From the NCBI RefSeq assembly GCF_003852545.1, contig NZ_QAJR01000020.1:3296-67295 (forward strand): 64,000 nt of DNA, in the 5' to 3' direction. Below the pieces are notes generated by a model. The model was given only the letters and a program-made list of their open reading frames with translations. It had not been told where the DNA came from and made no database searches. The translations under genes and the position numbers were made by a program. Positions 17,451 to 26,253 of this stretch are shown piece after piece. Position 1 is the stretch's first letter. Every line of letters begins with the position of its first letter. Source of the stretch: Acidovorax sp. FJL06 (lineage in GTDB: Bacteria > Pseudomonadota > Gammaproteobacteria > Burkholderiales > Burkholderiaceae_C).

Positions 17451-19424
17451 ATGAAAAACACATACGAGGAACCTCTGGCCCCCCAGGTTGCAGAGGACGC
17501 AGAGGGCCACTCCGTCACCACGGCACCCGCCGCCGCAGACCGAGGCCACGGACCGCTGCTGGCCGCGCTGTTCGCCTCCACCGCCGCGCTGGCCGCCTGT
17601 GGCGGGGGTGGCGGGGACACCGCATCGGGTACCACGCCAGGTGGCTCGGCCTCCACCAACAATCCGCCCTCCGCACTCCCCGGGACCTCGGCGCCGAGCC
17701 CGGCGCCGGCCACCCCCAGTCCATCTCCGTCCCCGACCCCCAGCCCCGCCCCGGCACCCGCACCCGCCACAGGCAAGTACGCCTACCCAGCCGCAGGCAC
17801 CGACCCGGAAGCTGCCCGCTTTCTGCTGCAGGCGCAGTTCTCGGCATCCACCGCCGAGATTGCAGCCCTGCGCTCCTCCACCTACTCCGACTGGCTCAAC
17901 AGCCAGTTCAGCGCCGCCGCCAGCCAGACCGGCTGGGACTGGCTGAACCTGCGTGGCTATGCCGCCATCAGCGACGACACGGCCTACTACGACAACTCCT
18001 ACCCGGCGGACTACATGATCTGGAACCAGCTCATGACCGCCCCCGACGGCCTGCGCAAGCGCGTGGCCCTGGCACTCTCGGAGATCTGCGTGGTGTCGCT
18101 CACGGGGGTAGACATCACCTGGCGCTGCCATGCCATGGCCTGGTACTGGGACCAACTGGTCAACAACGCCTTTGGCAACTACCGCTCGATCCTGGAAGAC
18201 GTCACGCTGAACGCGGCCATGGGCTACTACCTCAACACCCGCGGCAACCAGAAGGAAAACGCAACCACAGGCCGCCAGCCGGACGAGAACTACGCCCGCG
18301 AAATCATGCAGCTGATGTCCATCGGGCTGGTGGAACTCAACCCTGACGGAACCGCGAAGAAGGACGGCGCCGGCAAGCCCATCGACAGCTACACGATGAG
18401 CGATGTGACCAACCTGGCGCGCGTGTTCACAGGCTACGACTATGACCAGACGCAGAACGTGCCCACCACCGTGCCGGGCACGGCGCGCGTGGTGTCCAAC
18501 ACCACCTTTGCACGCCTGCCCATGGCGCTCAATGCGTCGCGCCATTCCACGCTGGCGGCCACCTTCCTCGGCACCACCGTGCCGGCCAACACAGCCGGTG
18601 CGGCCGCACTCAAGACCGCGCTGGACACTCTGTTCAACCACCCCAATGTAGGCCCGTTCATCGGCAAGCAGCTCATCCAGCGCCTGGTGACCAGCAACCC
18701 CTCGCCCGCCTACGTGGCCCGCGTGACCGCAGCCTTCAACAACAACGGCGCAGGTGTGCGGGGCGATATGCGCGCCGTGGTCCGGGCCATCCTGCTGGAT
18801 GACGAAGCGCGTGCGCCCGCGGGGCTCATTCAGCCTGCCTTTGGCAAGCTGCGCGAACCCATGCTGCGCTTCGTGCAATGGGGCCGCACCTTTGGACTGA
18901 ACTCGGCCCTGGGCAGCTGGAAGATCGGCGACCTCACCGACCCCGGCTCCCGCCTGGGGCAAAGTCCGCTGCGCTCGCCGTCGGTGTTCAACTTCTTTCG
19001 CCCGGGCTATGTGCCCCCGTCCACGGCCCTGGCGACCACTGGTGCCGTGGCGCCGGAATTCCAGCTGGTCAATGAAAGCAGCGTGGGTGGCTACCTCAAC
19101 TACATGCAGGGCGCGATCCGCTCGGGCATCTATGTGAATGCCCCCGACCTGCCCAACAACGGCAGCACCGCCAGCAATGGCTATGACATCAAGGCCGCCT
19201 ACACCAACGAGCTCGCCATCGTGGCCGACGCCGACGCCCTGGTGGCGCGCATCAACCTGCTCATGTGTGCCGGCCAGCTGTCTGCGGCCACGGTCAAGCT
19301 CATCTCGGACGCCTTGAAGGCGACCGCCGTCACGGCTGCCAGTTCGGACAGCGCCAAGCTCGACCGCGTGGCCGCTGCGATCTTCCTGGTGATGGCCTCG
19401 GCCGAATACCTCGTTCAAAAGTAA
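17451..19424 (+). CDS. DUF1800 domain-containing exported protein
   Basis: A 657-residue protein. Residues 35-50 are hydrophobic and end in LAAC followed by a glycine run, suggesting a lipoprotein or anchored protein despite a long charged N terminus. A Ser/Pro-rich linker (to about 105) leads into the DUF1800 domain: EAARFLLQAQFSASTAEI, DENYAREIMQLMSIGLVELN, VARVFTGYDY-like LARVFTGYD, and LREPMLRFVQWGR. DUF1800 genes are nearly always followed by DUF1501 genes, as here (8-base gap); together they are thought to form a secreted or periplasmic system of unknown role. ATG 17451 lacks a clear ribosome site. Confidence 0.9.
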   Translation: MKNTYEEPLAPQVAEDAEGHSVTTAPAAADRGHGPLLAALFASTAALAACGGGGGDTASGTTPGGSASTNNPPSALPGTSAPSPAPATPSPSPSPTPSPAPAPAPATGKYAYPAAGTDPEAARFLLQAQFSASTAEIAALRSSTYSDWLNSQFSAAASQTGWDWLNLRGYAAISDDTAYYDNSYPADYMIWNQLMTAPDGLRKRVALALSEICVVSLTGVDITWRCHAMAWYWDQLVNNAFGNYRSILEDVTLNAAMGYYLNTRGNQKENATTGRQPDENYAREIMQLMSIGLVELNPDGTAKKDGAGKPIDSYTMSDVTNLARVFTGYDYDQTQNVPTTVPGTARVVSNTTFARLPMALNASRHSTLAATFLGTTVPANTAGAAALKTALDTLFNHPNVGPFIGKQLIQRLVTSNPSPAYVARVTAAFNNNGAGVRGDMRAVVRAILLDDEARAPAGLIQPAFGKLREPMLRFVQWGRTFGLNSALGSWKIGDLTDPGSRLGQSPLRSPSVFNFFRPGYVPPSTALATTGAVAPEFQLVNESSVGGYLNYMQGAIRSGIYVNAPDLPNNGSTASNGYDIKAAYTNELAIVADADALVARINLLMCAGQLSAATVKLISDALKATAVTAASSDSAKLDRVAAAIFLVMASAEYLVQK

Positions 19425-19432
19425 GCCACGCC

Positions 19433-20878
19433 ATGCACCTGCTTCAACCCGAACTCCACACGCGCCGCGCCTTCCTGCGCCGCTCCACCCAACTGGGCCT
19501 TGCGGGCACCGCCCTGCCCTTTGCACTGAATCTGGCCGCCATGGGCGAAGCCGCTGCCTTCACCGCCACGGACTACAAGGCCCTGGTCTGCGTCTTCCTG
19601 TATGGCGGCAACGACTACGCCAACACCGTCGTCACCTACGACGACGACAGCTACAACCGCTACAACACCATCCGGGGCGGCGGCTCCGGCCAGACGGCGG
19701 GCGGCATTGCACTGGCCAAGGCCGACCTCACGCCCACGCTGCTGACACCCACCACGGCCCTGCCTGGGGCCCGCCAGTACGCCCTGCATCCGGCCATGAC
19801 GGGGCTCGCGGGCCTGTTCAACAGCGGCAAGGCCGCCGTGCAGCTCAACGTGGGCCCTTTGGTCGTGCCCCTGACGCGCGCGCAGTACAACAGCGCCGAC
19901 CGCAGCACCTACCCCATTCCGCCCAAGCTGTTCTCGCACAATGACCAGCAGTCGGTGTGGCAGTCGTCGTCGCCCGAAGGCTCCACCGTGGGCTGGGGCG
20001 GCAACATCGGCGACCTGGCGCTGTCGTCCAATGGCAACTCGCTGTTCACCTGCATCTCGGTCACGGGCAATGCGGTGTTCCTGTCGGGCGACTCGGCCCT
20101 GCAGTACCAGGTCAGTACCAACGGCGCCGTGGCCATCAACGGCGTAAAGAGCAATGTGTACAACTCTTCCGCCGTGCGCACCGCCCTCTCCACGCTCATC
20201 CAGCAAGGCAGCGCGCAGACGCTGGAGAACGAATACAACAAGGTCACCACCCGCGCCGTCACGGCCGAAAGCCAGATCACCAGCGCACTGTCCGGCATCA
20301 ACCTGGCCACGACCTTTCCCAGCAACAACTCGCTGGCCAACCAGATGAAGATGGTGGCGCGCCTCATCGGGGCACGCACCGCATTGGGCAGCAAACGCCA
20401 GGTGTTTATGGTGTCGCTGGGCGGCTTTGACCTGCACGACAACCTCATCTCGCAGCAACCCGTGCTGATGCAGCGTGTGAGCGAGGCCATGACCGCCTTC
20501 TACAACGCCACGGTGGAGCTGGGTTTGGCCGACAAGGTCACCGCCTTCACCGCCTCCGACTTCGGCCGCACGCTCAGCTCCAACGGCGATGGCTCGGACC
20601 ACGGCTGGGGCAGCCACCACCTCATGGTGGGCGGCGCCGTCAAAGGCAAGGCTTTCTACGGCAAGGCGCCGCCGGTCAGCATCACCAGCACGTCCGACGC
20701 CAACGACCAGTGGCATGTGGGCCAGGGCCGCCTGCTGCCCAGCACCTCGGTGGACCAGTACGCTGCCACGCTGGCCAGCTGGTTTGGCGTGAGCAACAGC
20801 GAACTGGCGGGCGTGCTGCCCAACCTGAGCCACTTCGGTGGGGCCGACTACCCCACCAACCTGGGCTTCATGGCCTGA
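19433..20878 (+). CDS. DUF1501 domain-containing protein with Tat signal
   Basis: A 481-residue protein of the DUF1501 (sulfatase-like fold) family. It has a twin-arginine signal (RRAFLRRSTQLGLAGTALP at about 11-29) and a cleavage-type AAA near 42. Family blocks include ALVCVFLYGGNDYANTVV, FMVSLGGFDLHDNL, FTASDFGRTLSSNGDGSDHG and WGSHHLMVGGAVKG. The Tat signal implies folding or cofactor loading before export. It partners the DUF1800 protein just upstream. The start ATG at 19433 leaves an 8-base gap after the upstream stop codon. The biochemical role is unknown. Confidence 0.9.
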   Translation: MHLLQPELHTRRAFLRRSTQLGLAGTALPFALNLAAMGEAAAFTATDYKALVCVFLYGGNDYANTVVTYDDDSYNRYNTIRGGGSGQTAGGIALAKADLTPTLLTPTTALPGARQYALHPAMTGLAGLFNSGKAAVQLNVGPLVVPLTRAQYNSADRSTYPIPPKLFSHNDQQSVWQSSSPEGSTVGWGGNIGDLALSSNGNSLFTCISVTGNAVFLSGDSALQYQVSTNGAVAINGVKSNVYNSSAVRTALSTLIQQGSAQTLENEYNKVTTRAVTAESQITSALSGINLATTFPSNNSLANQMKMVARLIGARTALGSKRQVFMVSLGGFDLHDNLISQQPVLMQRVSEAMTAFYNATVELGLADKVTAFTASDFGRTLSSNGDGSDHGWGSHHLMVGGAVKGKAFYGKAPPVSITSTSDANDQWHVGQGRLLPSTSVDQYAATLASWFGVSNSELAGVLPNLSHFGGADYPTNLGFMA

Positions 20879-20880
20879 CC

Positions 20881-20905
20881 GGGGGTCACGCGGCTGCGTG
20901 CCCCC
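20881..20905 (+). terminator. hairpin after the DUF1800-DUF1501 unit
   Basis: GGGGG-T-CACGC-GGCT-GCGTG-CCCCC forms a long GC stem with one bulged T directly after the DUF1501 stop codon. There is no T tract, so it may be a transcript-stabilising hairpin rather than a true intrinsic terminator. Confidence 0.35.
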
Positions 20906-20967
20906 TCTCCACCGCCCGGCCCCCGCCTCCCAGCGGGCCGGGGTTGGCCAACCCCAACAATGGCGGC

Positions 20968-21325
20968 ATGAACACGTCCCCGGCCCCGCCTGGACACATT
21001 CCGCCCCGCCCCGGGTTGTCATCATCGGCTGCAGCTTTGGCGGCCTCGAAGCCACGCCCCCCGGCCGGTGCCCGGCGTATGGCCCGGCGCCAAGCAGATG
21101 GGCCGCACCGCTGCAGCCAGCCTCCTGCGCCGCCTGGCAGGGCAGTCCACCCGGCCGTTCCGCTACCGCTCCTGGGGCAATCTGGCCACCATCGGCCGCA
21201 ACTCGGTCGTGGTGGACCTCAGCTCGCCCGCCGGGCCGGTGCAGTTTTCAGGCTACGCTGCCTGGCTGTTCTGGCTGTTTGCGCTCGTGTATTTCCTGAT
21301 CGGCTTTCGCAACCGGCTGGTGGTG
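20968..21325 (+). pseudogene. remnant of a type II NADH dehydrogenase (ndh), internally deleted and frameshifted
   Basis: The start MNTSPAPPGHIPPRP is followed, after a one-base frame change, by RVVIIGCSFGGLEA, the FAD-binding start of NDH-2. After a gap of about 300 missing codons, a third frame resumes with VWPGAKQMGRTAAASLLRRL, FRYRSWGNLATIGRNSVVVD and SGYAAWLFWLFALVYFLIGF (about 21068-21325), the conserved C-terminal end of NDH-2. Three frames and the missing middle rule out function. In normal enzymes these two ends are separated by the NADH-binding domain. Confidence 0.85.
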
Positions 21326-21327
21326 CC

Positions 21328-21388
21328 GCCCAGGCCTCCCCCGGCCGTAGCGACGCGGCGCGGCGGAGCGCTCCCGCGTCGCCTGGGC
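21328..21388. repeat. nested GC-rich inverted repeat
   Basis: Outer arms GCCCAGGC (21328-21335) and GCCTGGGC (21381-21388) enclose inner arms GACGCGG (21352-21358) and CCGCGTC (21374-21380). It lies between the ndh remnant and the end of the convergent zinc-ribbon gene and may end transcription or be a mobile palindrome. Confidence 0.5.
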
Positions 21389-21393
21389 CCCGT

Positions 21394-22164
21394 TCAGCGG
21401 CCGTCGCCCTGGCCCGCGATCTGCGCAACCAGCTCGGGCAGCTTGAGCTTGGTGGCCATCTGGTGCCGCAAGGTTTTTAGCTCCGCCATCACGGCTTCTA
21501 GCTCTCCCCGCGTGGGCTGCAGGGGCCGCAGGCACTTGGCCAGCACGGGCAGCACCTCGCGCCGCATGAAGCGGCCGCCGGCCAGCGCGATCTGCACGAT
21601 CACCAGCAGCACCCCCAGGGCCATGCACACCAGCACCGCCAGGTCGGCCGCATCCGGCGCCACCGCGCGCACAGTGGCGGGCCCCGCAATCATCAGGCCC
21701 AAAGCGGCCAGCGCAGCGATGCCGACCTCCTTGTCGAAATGGGTGGAGGCAAACCGTTTTTCCACCTTGGGCGACAGCAGCAGAAAAGGGCTACGGATCA
21801 GCGCCTTGCGGTCGTCGGCATGCAGCGCATGCGGGTCGCTGCGCAGTTGGCGCTCCAGGTCCAGGCGGTCCTTCCAGGCCTGTTCCAGGTCCGGGAAGGT
21901 TTGCCGCGCCAGCTCGGGCAGGGGCAGCAGCTTGGGCGCCACAGTGGCGTAGTGCGTGGGCTCGGCATTGAACGCGGTGCCGCACTGCACGCAGGTGCGC
22001 TCGTAACCCACCAGCTCCCCCTGGCTCACGGTGACGTAGTACAGATGCCCCGCAGAGCCGACCCGCCGCAGCACAAAGGCGCGGGGCTTGCGGCAGATGG
22101 GACAGAAGTCGGCCACATGGCCGAGCTTGCGATGGACGAGTTTCTTCCCCCAGACGATGAACAT
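21394..22164 (-). CDS. membrane protein with N-terminal zinc ribbon, function unknown
   Basis: A 256-residue protein. An N-terminal zinc-ribbon of two CxxC knuckles (CPIC 21-24 and CVQC 58-61) surrounds a beta-rich stretch (HLYYVTVSQGELVGYE). After a helical linker come two membrane helices (about 147-167 and 173-195), then a charged cytoplasmic helix (LQPTRGELEAVMAELKTLRH). No named family is recognised. The ATG at 22164 has a purine-rich GAGAGGGA upstream. It is monocistronic and convergent with the ndh remnant. Confidence 0.8.
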   Translation of the reverse strand: MFIVWGKKLVHRKLGHVADFCPICRKPRAFVLRRVGSAGHLYYVTVSQGELVGYERTCVQCGTAFNAEPTHYATVAPKLLPLPELARQTFPDLEQAWKDRLDLERQLRSDPHALHADDRKALIRSPFLLLSPKVEKRFASTHFDKEVGIAALAALGLMIAGPATVRAVAPDAADLAVLVCMALGVLLVIVQIALAGGRFMRREVLPVLAKCLRPLQPTRGELEAVMAELKTLRHQMATKLKLPELVAQIAGQGDGR

Positions 22165-22312
22165 GGCATTCCCTCTCGAGCGTGTTGTGTGATTTTTTGG
22201 ATGCGGGAAGCCGCATGGTACGCACAGCGGCGGCCTTTGTGGATATGTCCACACCTTTCACAACGCCCTCCCCCCGGGGGCCGTCCGGTTCAGTCCCGGA
22301 CAGCCTGCCGCC

Positions 22313-22996
22313 TCACGGGCGGGCGCTGCCCACCTGCTCCACCCACTCGGACAGCTCGCCTGCCAACTGGCCCGTGGCTCCCGCGAGCGCCGCCACCCCT
22401 CCCGCCGCGTCGGCCGAGCGCGCGGGCTGCTGGGCGATGAACACCCGCTGGCCGCGCAGCGATTCGCCCGCCGGTGTCAACTCGACCACCGTGGCACGCA
22501 GGCGCACGACGCCGGCGCTGTCGGTGGGGCTGCTGAACAGGTGGCTGAACTCCTCCAGCTCCACGCGCAGCACCAGGGGCAACTTGCCGCCCGTTGCCGG
22601 GTCGCGGGCCTGGGCGGCGCCGTCATCGGCCTTCAGGATGGCACGGCGCTGGCCGAGCTGTTCGCGCAGGCGTTGCTGCAGCAGCTGCGCGGGCGGCTGG
22701 CTCCAGCGGGCCTGACTGTAGGGGCGCAGTTGCTGGCCATCGGCATAGGCTAGGCGGTAGAGCACGGCATTGCTGCCCTCGGGCAGGCCCGTGGCCTCCA
22801 CGTCGGCCAGGGCCAGCGGGGGCAGGGGCGCGCGGCGGTCGGTGGGCGCGGGGGCCACGGCGCCCGGGCCAAAGTCATACAGCGCCGGGCGGACGGGCGG
22901 GGCGGGCAGGGCCGAGCAGCCAGCAACACACAAGGCCACAACGCTGATGGCGCCCGCAAGACCAGCCTTTTTTGCGATGTTTTGAATGGTTTTCAT
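22313..22996 (-). CDS. ABC-type transport auxiliary lipoprotein (PqiC/MlaA-partner type)
   Basis: A 227-residue outer-membrane or periplasmic lipoprotein of the ABC transport auxiliary component family (PqiC-like). Signal peptide with lipobox VAGC (Cys27). The domain includes YDFGPG, RLAYADGQQLRPYSQARW (a family landmark that here reads YRLAYADGQQLRPYSQARW) and LRVELEEFSHLFSS. It is the last gene of a four-gene lipid-transport operon: permease, ATPase, MCE protein, lipoprotein, all minus strand. The gap to the MCE gene is 9 bases. It probably helps hand lipids between the MCE protein and the outer membrane. Confidence 0.88.
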   Translation of the reverse strand: MKTIQNIAKKAGLAGAISVVALCVAGCSALPAPPVRPALYDFGPGAVAPAPTDRRAPLPPLALADVEATGLPEGSNAVLYRLAYADGQQLRPYSQARWSQPPAQLLQQRLREQLGQRRAILKADDGAAQARDPATGGKLPLVLRVELEEFSHLFSSPTDSAGVVRLRATVVELTPAGESLRGQRVFIAQQPARSADAAGGVAALAGATGQLAGELSEWVEQVGSARP

Positions 22997-23005
22997 AGAG
23001 TCTCC

Positions 23006-23968
23006 TCAAGGCGCAAACCCAGGTTCCCCCGGGCCGGGCGGGATGCGGCCCGAGCCGTAGAGGAACAGCTGCGGGTTGTCGCTGACGCCCCCGGCCGCAC
23101 GCCCCAGCTGGCGGGCGGCGCGCGAGGTGTCGTCGGCGGCGCGGTTCACGCGCGGCAGCGTGGCGGTGCTGAACTGGTCGGCCGCGCGGGCCAGCGACTG
23201 GGTGCCGGCGGTGATCTGGTCAATGGCGCCGCCTTCGGCATTGAGGCGCTGGGTGGTCTTGCCCAGGTCCACGGCCAGGGCCGACACGCCGGCGCCCGCC
23301 TGCTGCAGTGACTGCAGGGTCTGGCGCGCATCGCTGGCCAGGGGCGGCAGCGCAGCCAGGGCCGGGTCCAGGCGCTGGGCCACGGTGGCATCGAGCCGCT
23401 GCGTGAGGGTGTTCACGCTGCCCGCCGCCTGGCCGATGTTCGACAGGGCCTCGGTGAGCTTTTGCTGGTTGTTGTCGCCGAGCAGCTGGTTGATGCGGCG
23501 CGTGGCTTCCTCCACCTGGTTCAGGATGGCCGGGGCCTGCTCGGCCAGTTTGCCAAACGGCGAGGGCTTGAGCGGCAGGCGCGGCAGGCCGCTCGGGCCG
23601 GGAGGCAGCTCGGGGTAGGGTTTCTCGGCATCGTCCAGCAGGATGTGGGCCAGGCCGGTGACGCCCTGGTAGCCCAGCACGGCAAAGGTGGTGGGGCTGA
23701 TGGGGGCCTGCTCGTTGACGGCGATGCGGATCAGCACGTTGCCGGTGACCTGCGGGTCGAAACCAATGCGCGTGACCTTGCCCACGGCCACGCCCTTGTA
23801 GCGCACGGCGGCCTGGGGTTGCAGGCCGCTCACGCCGTCGCGGGTAGAGAGTTCGTATTGCTCGTAGTTGGCGTTGTCGCGCGTGAGCCAGACGGCCAGG
23901 CCCGCCAGCAAGGCGGCGACCACCAGCACGAAGATGCCGGCAGCCAGGGCGTGGGATTTGTTTTCCAT
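23006..23968 (-). CDS. MlaD-family (MCE) substrate-binding protein
   Basis: A 320-residue periplasmic, inner-membrane-anchored MCE protein that binds lipid for an MlaFE-type transporter. One N-terminal helix (about 9-29), the MCE domain (about 38-115: SGLQPQAAVRYKGVAVGKVTRIG, GYQGVTGLAHILLDD), then a long helical tail (VEEATRRINQLLGDNNQQ, ANRAADDTSRAARQLGRAA). Such tails form tunnels in multimeric MCE assemblies. The ATG overlaps the last base of the ATPase stop codon (TGATG), so translation is coupled. Confidence 0.93.
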   Translation of the reverse strand: MENKSHALAAGIFVLVVAALLAGLAVWLTRDNANYEQYELSTRDGVSGLQPQAAVRYKGVAVGKVTRIGFDPQVTGNVLIRIAVNEQAPISPTTFAVLGYQGVTGLAHILLDDAEKPYPELPPGPSGLPRLPLKPSPFGKLAEQAPAILNQVEEATRRINQLLGDNNQQKLTEALSNIGQAAGSVNTLTQRLDATVAQRLDPALAALPPLASDARQTLQSLQQAGAGVSALAVDLGKTTQRLNAEGGAIDQITAGTQSLARAADQFSTATLPRVNRAADDTSRAARQLGRAAGGVSDNPQLFLYGSGRIPPGPGEPGFAP

Positions 23969-24837
23969 CAGGTGGGTTCCTTGTCTGGCAGGGGCGCGGC
24001 CGCCGGCACGGCGGGCGGTGCAGATGTCTGCACGGGGGCCATGGCGCGCTGGCCGCGTTCGCCCATGAAGAAATGTTCGATGAAGGGATGCTTCACATGC
24101 GCCACCTCGTACGGCGGCCCGGTGACGATGACCTTTTTCTCGGCCAGCACGGCCACCCGGGTGCTGAGCGCAAACAGCGTATCGAGGTCGTGCGTGACCA
24201 TGACCACGGTGAGCCCCAGCGCCGCGCGCAGCTCACGCAGCAGCGCACAGAAGTCGTCGGAGCTGCTCGGGTCCAGCCCGGCCGTGGGCTCGTCCAGCAA
24301 CAGCAGCGGCGGGTCCATGATGAGCGCCCGCGCCAGCGCCACGCGCTTGACCATGCCGCCCGACAGGTCGGCCGGCATGCGGCTGGCGTGCTCGGGTTTA
24401 AGGCCCACCATCTGCAGCTTGACCAGCGCGGCGTCGCGCACCAGCTCGTCGGGCAGCGTGCCCTGTTCGCGCAGCGCAAAGGCCACGTTGTCGAGCACAT
24501 TGAAGGCCGAGAACAACGCGCCATGCTGGAACAGCATGCCCACGCGGCTGGCCGCGCCCTCGCGCCCCATCTCCGATGCCGGGCGGCCCAGCACCGTGAC
24601 CTGGCCGCGCGTGGGCCGGGCCAGGCCCAGGATCTGGCGCAGCAGCACCGTCTTGCCCGTGCCCGAGCCCCCCACCAGCGACAGCATCTCGCCGCGCTGC
24701 ACGGTGAACTCCAGGTCCTGGTGCACGGTGAAGGCCTCGTCGCCCTTGCCAAACGTGGTCCACAGGCCACGCACATCCACGATGGGCGGCTCGCCGGCCG
24801 CGACGGGGATGTGCTGGGGACGTGCAGTGCGGGCCAT
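23968..24837 (-). CDS. ABC transporter ATPase, MlaF type
   Basis: A 289-residue cytoplasmic ATPase powering the lipid transporter. Walker A GGSGTGKT (56-63), Q-loop region LFQHGALFSA (typical of MlaF), signature LSGGMVKRVALARAL and Walker B LLLLDEPTAGLDP are all present, followed by the switch His in VTHDLDTLF. An N-terminal tail of about 18 residues is unusual but harmless. The ATG at 24837 lies 4 bases after the permease stop codon. This operon is distinct from a canonical mlaFEDBC set because it has a STAS-fused permease and a PqiC-like lipoprotein. Confidence 0.94.
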   Translation of the reverse strand: MARTARPQHIPVAAGEPPIVDVRGLWTTFGKGDEAFTVHQDLEFTVQRGEMLSLVGGSGTGKTVLLRQILGLARPTRGQVTVLGRPASEMGREGAASRVGMLFQHGALFSAFNVLDNVAFALREQGTLPDELVRDAALVKLQMVGLKPEHASRMPADLSGGMVKRVALARALIMDPPLLLLDEPTAGLDPSSSDDFCALLRELRAALGLTVVMVTHDLDTLFALSTRVAVLAEKKVIVTGPPYEVAHVKHPFIEHFFMGERGQRAMAPVQTSAPPAVPAAAPLPDKEPT

Positions 24838-24841
24838 GGGC

Positions 24842-25966
24842 TCAGATCCCCAGGTTCTTGAAGGCCACGGCGAACAGCGCGTCCACGATGATGACCATGG
24901 TGATGGACGACACCACCGAGGCCGTCGTGCCCTCGCCCAGGCTCTGGGTGTTGGGCTTCACGCGCAGGCCCCAGTGGCAGCCGATGAGCGCGATGCACGC
25001 GCCAAACACCACCGACTTGGCCATGGCCAGCCCGAGGTTGCCCACCTTCACGGCGGCCGGCAGCGCCTGCACAAAATACGCGGGCGAGATGTCCATGGCC
25101 AGGTCGGCCGCAAGCATGCCCCCCGCCAGGGCCGCCAGCGTGGTCCACACGCTGATGAGCGGCATGGCCAGCGCCAGCGCCAGCGTGCGTGGCATCACCA
25201 GCCGAAACCCGTGCGGAATGCCCATCACGCGCATCGCGTCCAGCTCCTCGGTCACGCGCATCACGCCGATCTGGGCGGTGATGGCCGAGCCCGAACGCCC
25301 CGCCACCAGGATGGCTGCGAGCATGGGCCCCAGCTCGCGGATGAGCGAGATGCCCAGGATGTTGACGATGAACGACTCGGCGCCAAACTGGCGCAGCTGC
25401 AGGCTCATCAGGTAGGCCAGCACCACGCCAATCAAAAAGCCCACCAGCGCCGTGATGGGCAGGGCCGTGGCCCCCATGCGGTACAGGTGGCCCGAGACAT
25501 CGCGCCACGGCCCCTTGCGCGGCGCGCGCGCCAGGCGCACCAGGTCCAGCACCAGCTGGCCCACCATCTCCAGCAGGTGGCGTGCGTGGTCCACGCCATG
25601 CAGCACCAGCACGCCCAGGTGGTCGATCTGGTCGCCCAGGCGCCAGGGCTCGGGCGGGGGGGCGATGCAGGTGAACTGCGCCACGCGCGCCAGCATGGTG
25701 CGCTGGCCCTCGGTGCAGGCCAGGTGCACGGGCCAGGCATGCTGCCAGTGGTTCCAGAGCAGCTGCGCGCCCACATGGTCCAGCCACTGCAGATCCCGCA
25801 AATCCCACCCCAGGGCGGGGGCGGCCGGATGGCTGCGCAACTGCGCGGACACAGCCTCCCACTGCGCCTCGGTACCCAGCTCGGCCGCCCCCCAGCGCCC
25901 ACGCAACTGCGCACAGGGGCCCTGGGGCGTCTCGGTGCGAACAATGCGGGGGGTGTGCTCGGTCAT
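24842..25966 (-). CDS. MlaE-family lipid ABC permease with N-terminal STAS-like domain
   Basis: A 374-residue protein. Residues 1-110 resemble a STAS domain (LGWDLRDLQWLDHVGAQLLWNH), which in canonical Mla systems is the separate protein MlaB. Residues 120-374 are an MlaE permease with five or so helices and the conserved blocks MGATALPITALVGFLIGVVL, IRELGPMLAAILVAGRSGSA and GVMRVTEELDAMRVMG. It is the first gene of the operon. ATG 25966 is chosen; the frame is open for 243 more bases upstream but over the intergenic repeat. The fusion makes a built-in regulator likely. Confidence 0.92.
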   Translation of the reverse strand: MTEHTPRIVRTETPQGPCAQLRGRWGAAELGTEAQWEAVSAQLRSHPAAPALGWDLRDLQWLDHVGAQLLWNHWQHAWPVHLACTEGQRTMLARVAQFTCIAPPPEPWRLGDQIDHLGVLVLHGVDHARHLLEMVGQLVLDLVRLARAPRKGPWRDVSGHLYRMGATALPITALVGFLIGVVLAYLMSLQLRQFGAESFIVNILGISLIRELGPMLAAILVAGRSGSAITAQIGVMRVTEELDAMRVMGIPHGFRLVMPRTLALALAMPLISVWTTLAALAGGMLAADLAMDISPAYFVQALPAAVKVGNLGLAMAKSVVFGACIALIGCHWGLRVKPNTQSLGEGTTASVVSSITMVIIVDALFAVAFKNLGI

Positions 25967-26103
25967 GGGCCGGGCTGCCAAGGCAGCCAGAGGGATGTGG
26001 AAGTCAAGAAGCAGAAAGGAAGAGCGTGCATGGTAGCGGACCGTGCACGGCCCGCTCCACCAGGCAACCCAGCGCCAAGCACAGGCCGGCCCCGATGGCA
26101 TGC

Positions 26104-26169
26104 AATTATTATCAAACCAGCGCCCAACGCAATACTGACAAGCGCCAACAGCTACCAAATATGTAGCAA
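26104..26169 (+). repeat. dispersed AGCGCT-CAGCTAT repeat, copy A6
   Basis: AATTATTATCAAACCAGCGC then CCAACGCAATACTGACAAGC then GCCAACAGCTACCAAATATG then TAGCAAT. A full-length copy in the 287-base divergent gap between the lipid-transport operon and the GMC oxidoreductase gene. Confidence 0.65.
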
Positions 26170-26253
26170 TCAGCACACACCCTATCGACAGGGCCGGAGC
26201 GATCCGCACAATGGCCCACCGTTACAACCCCCTGCATTGCCCCGCCCCCACCC

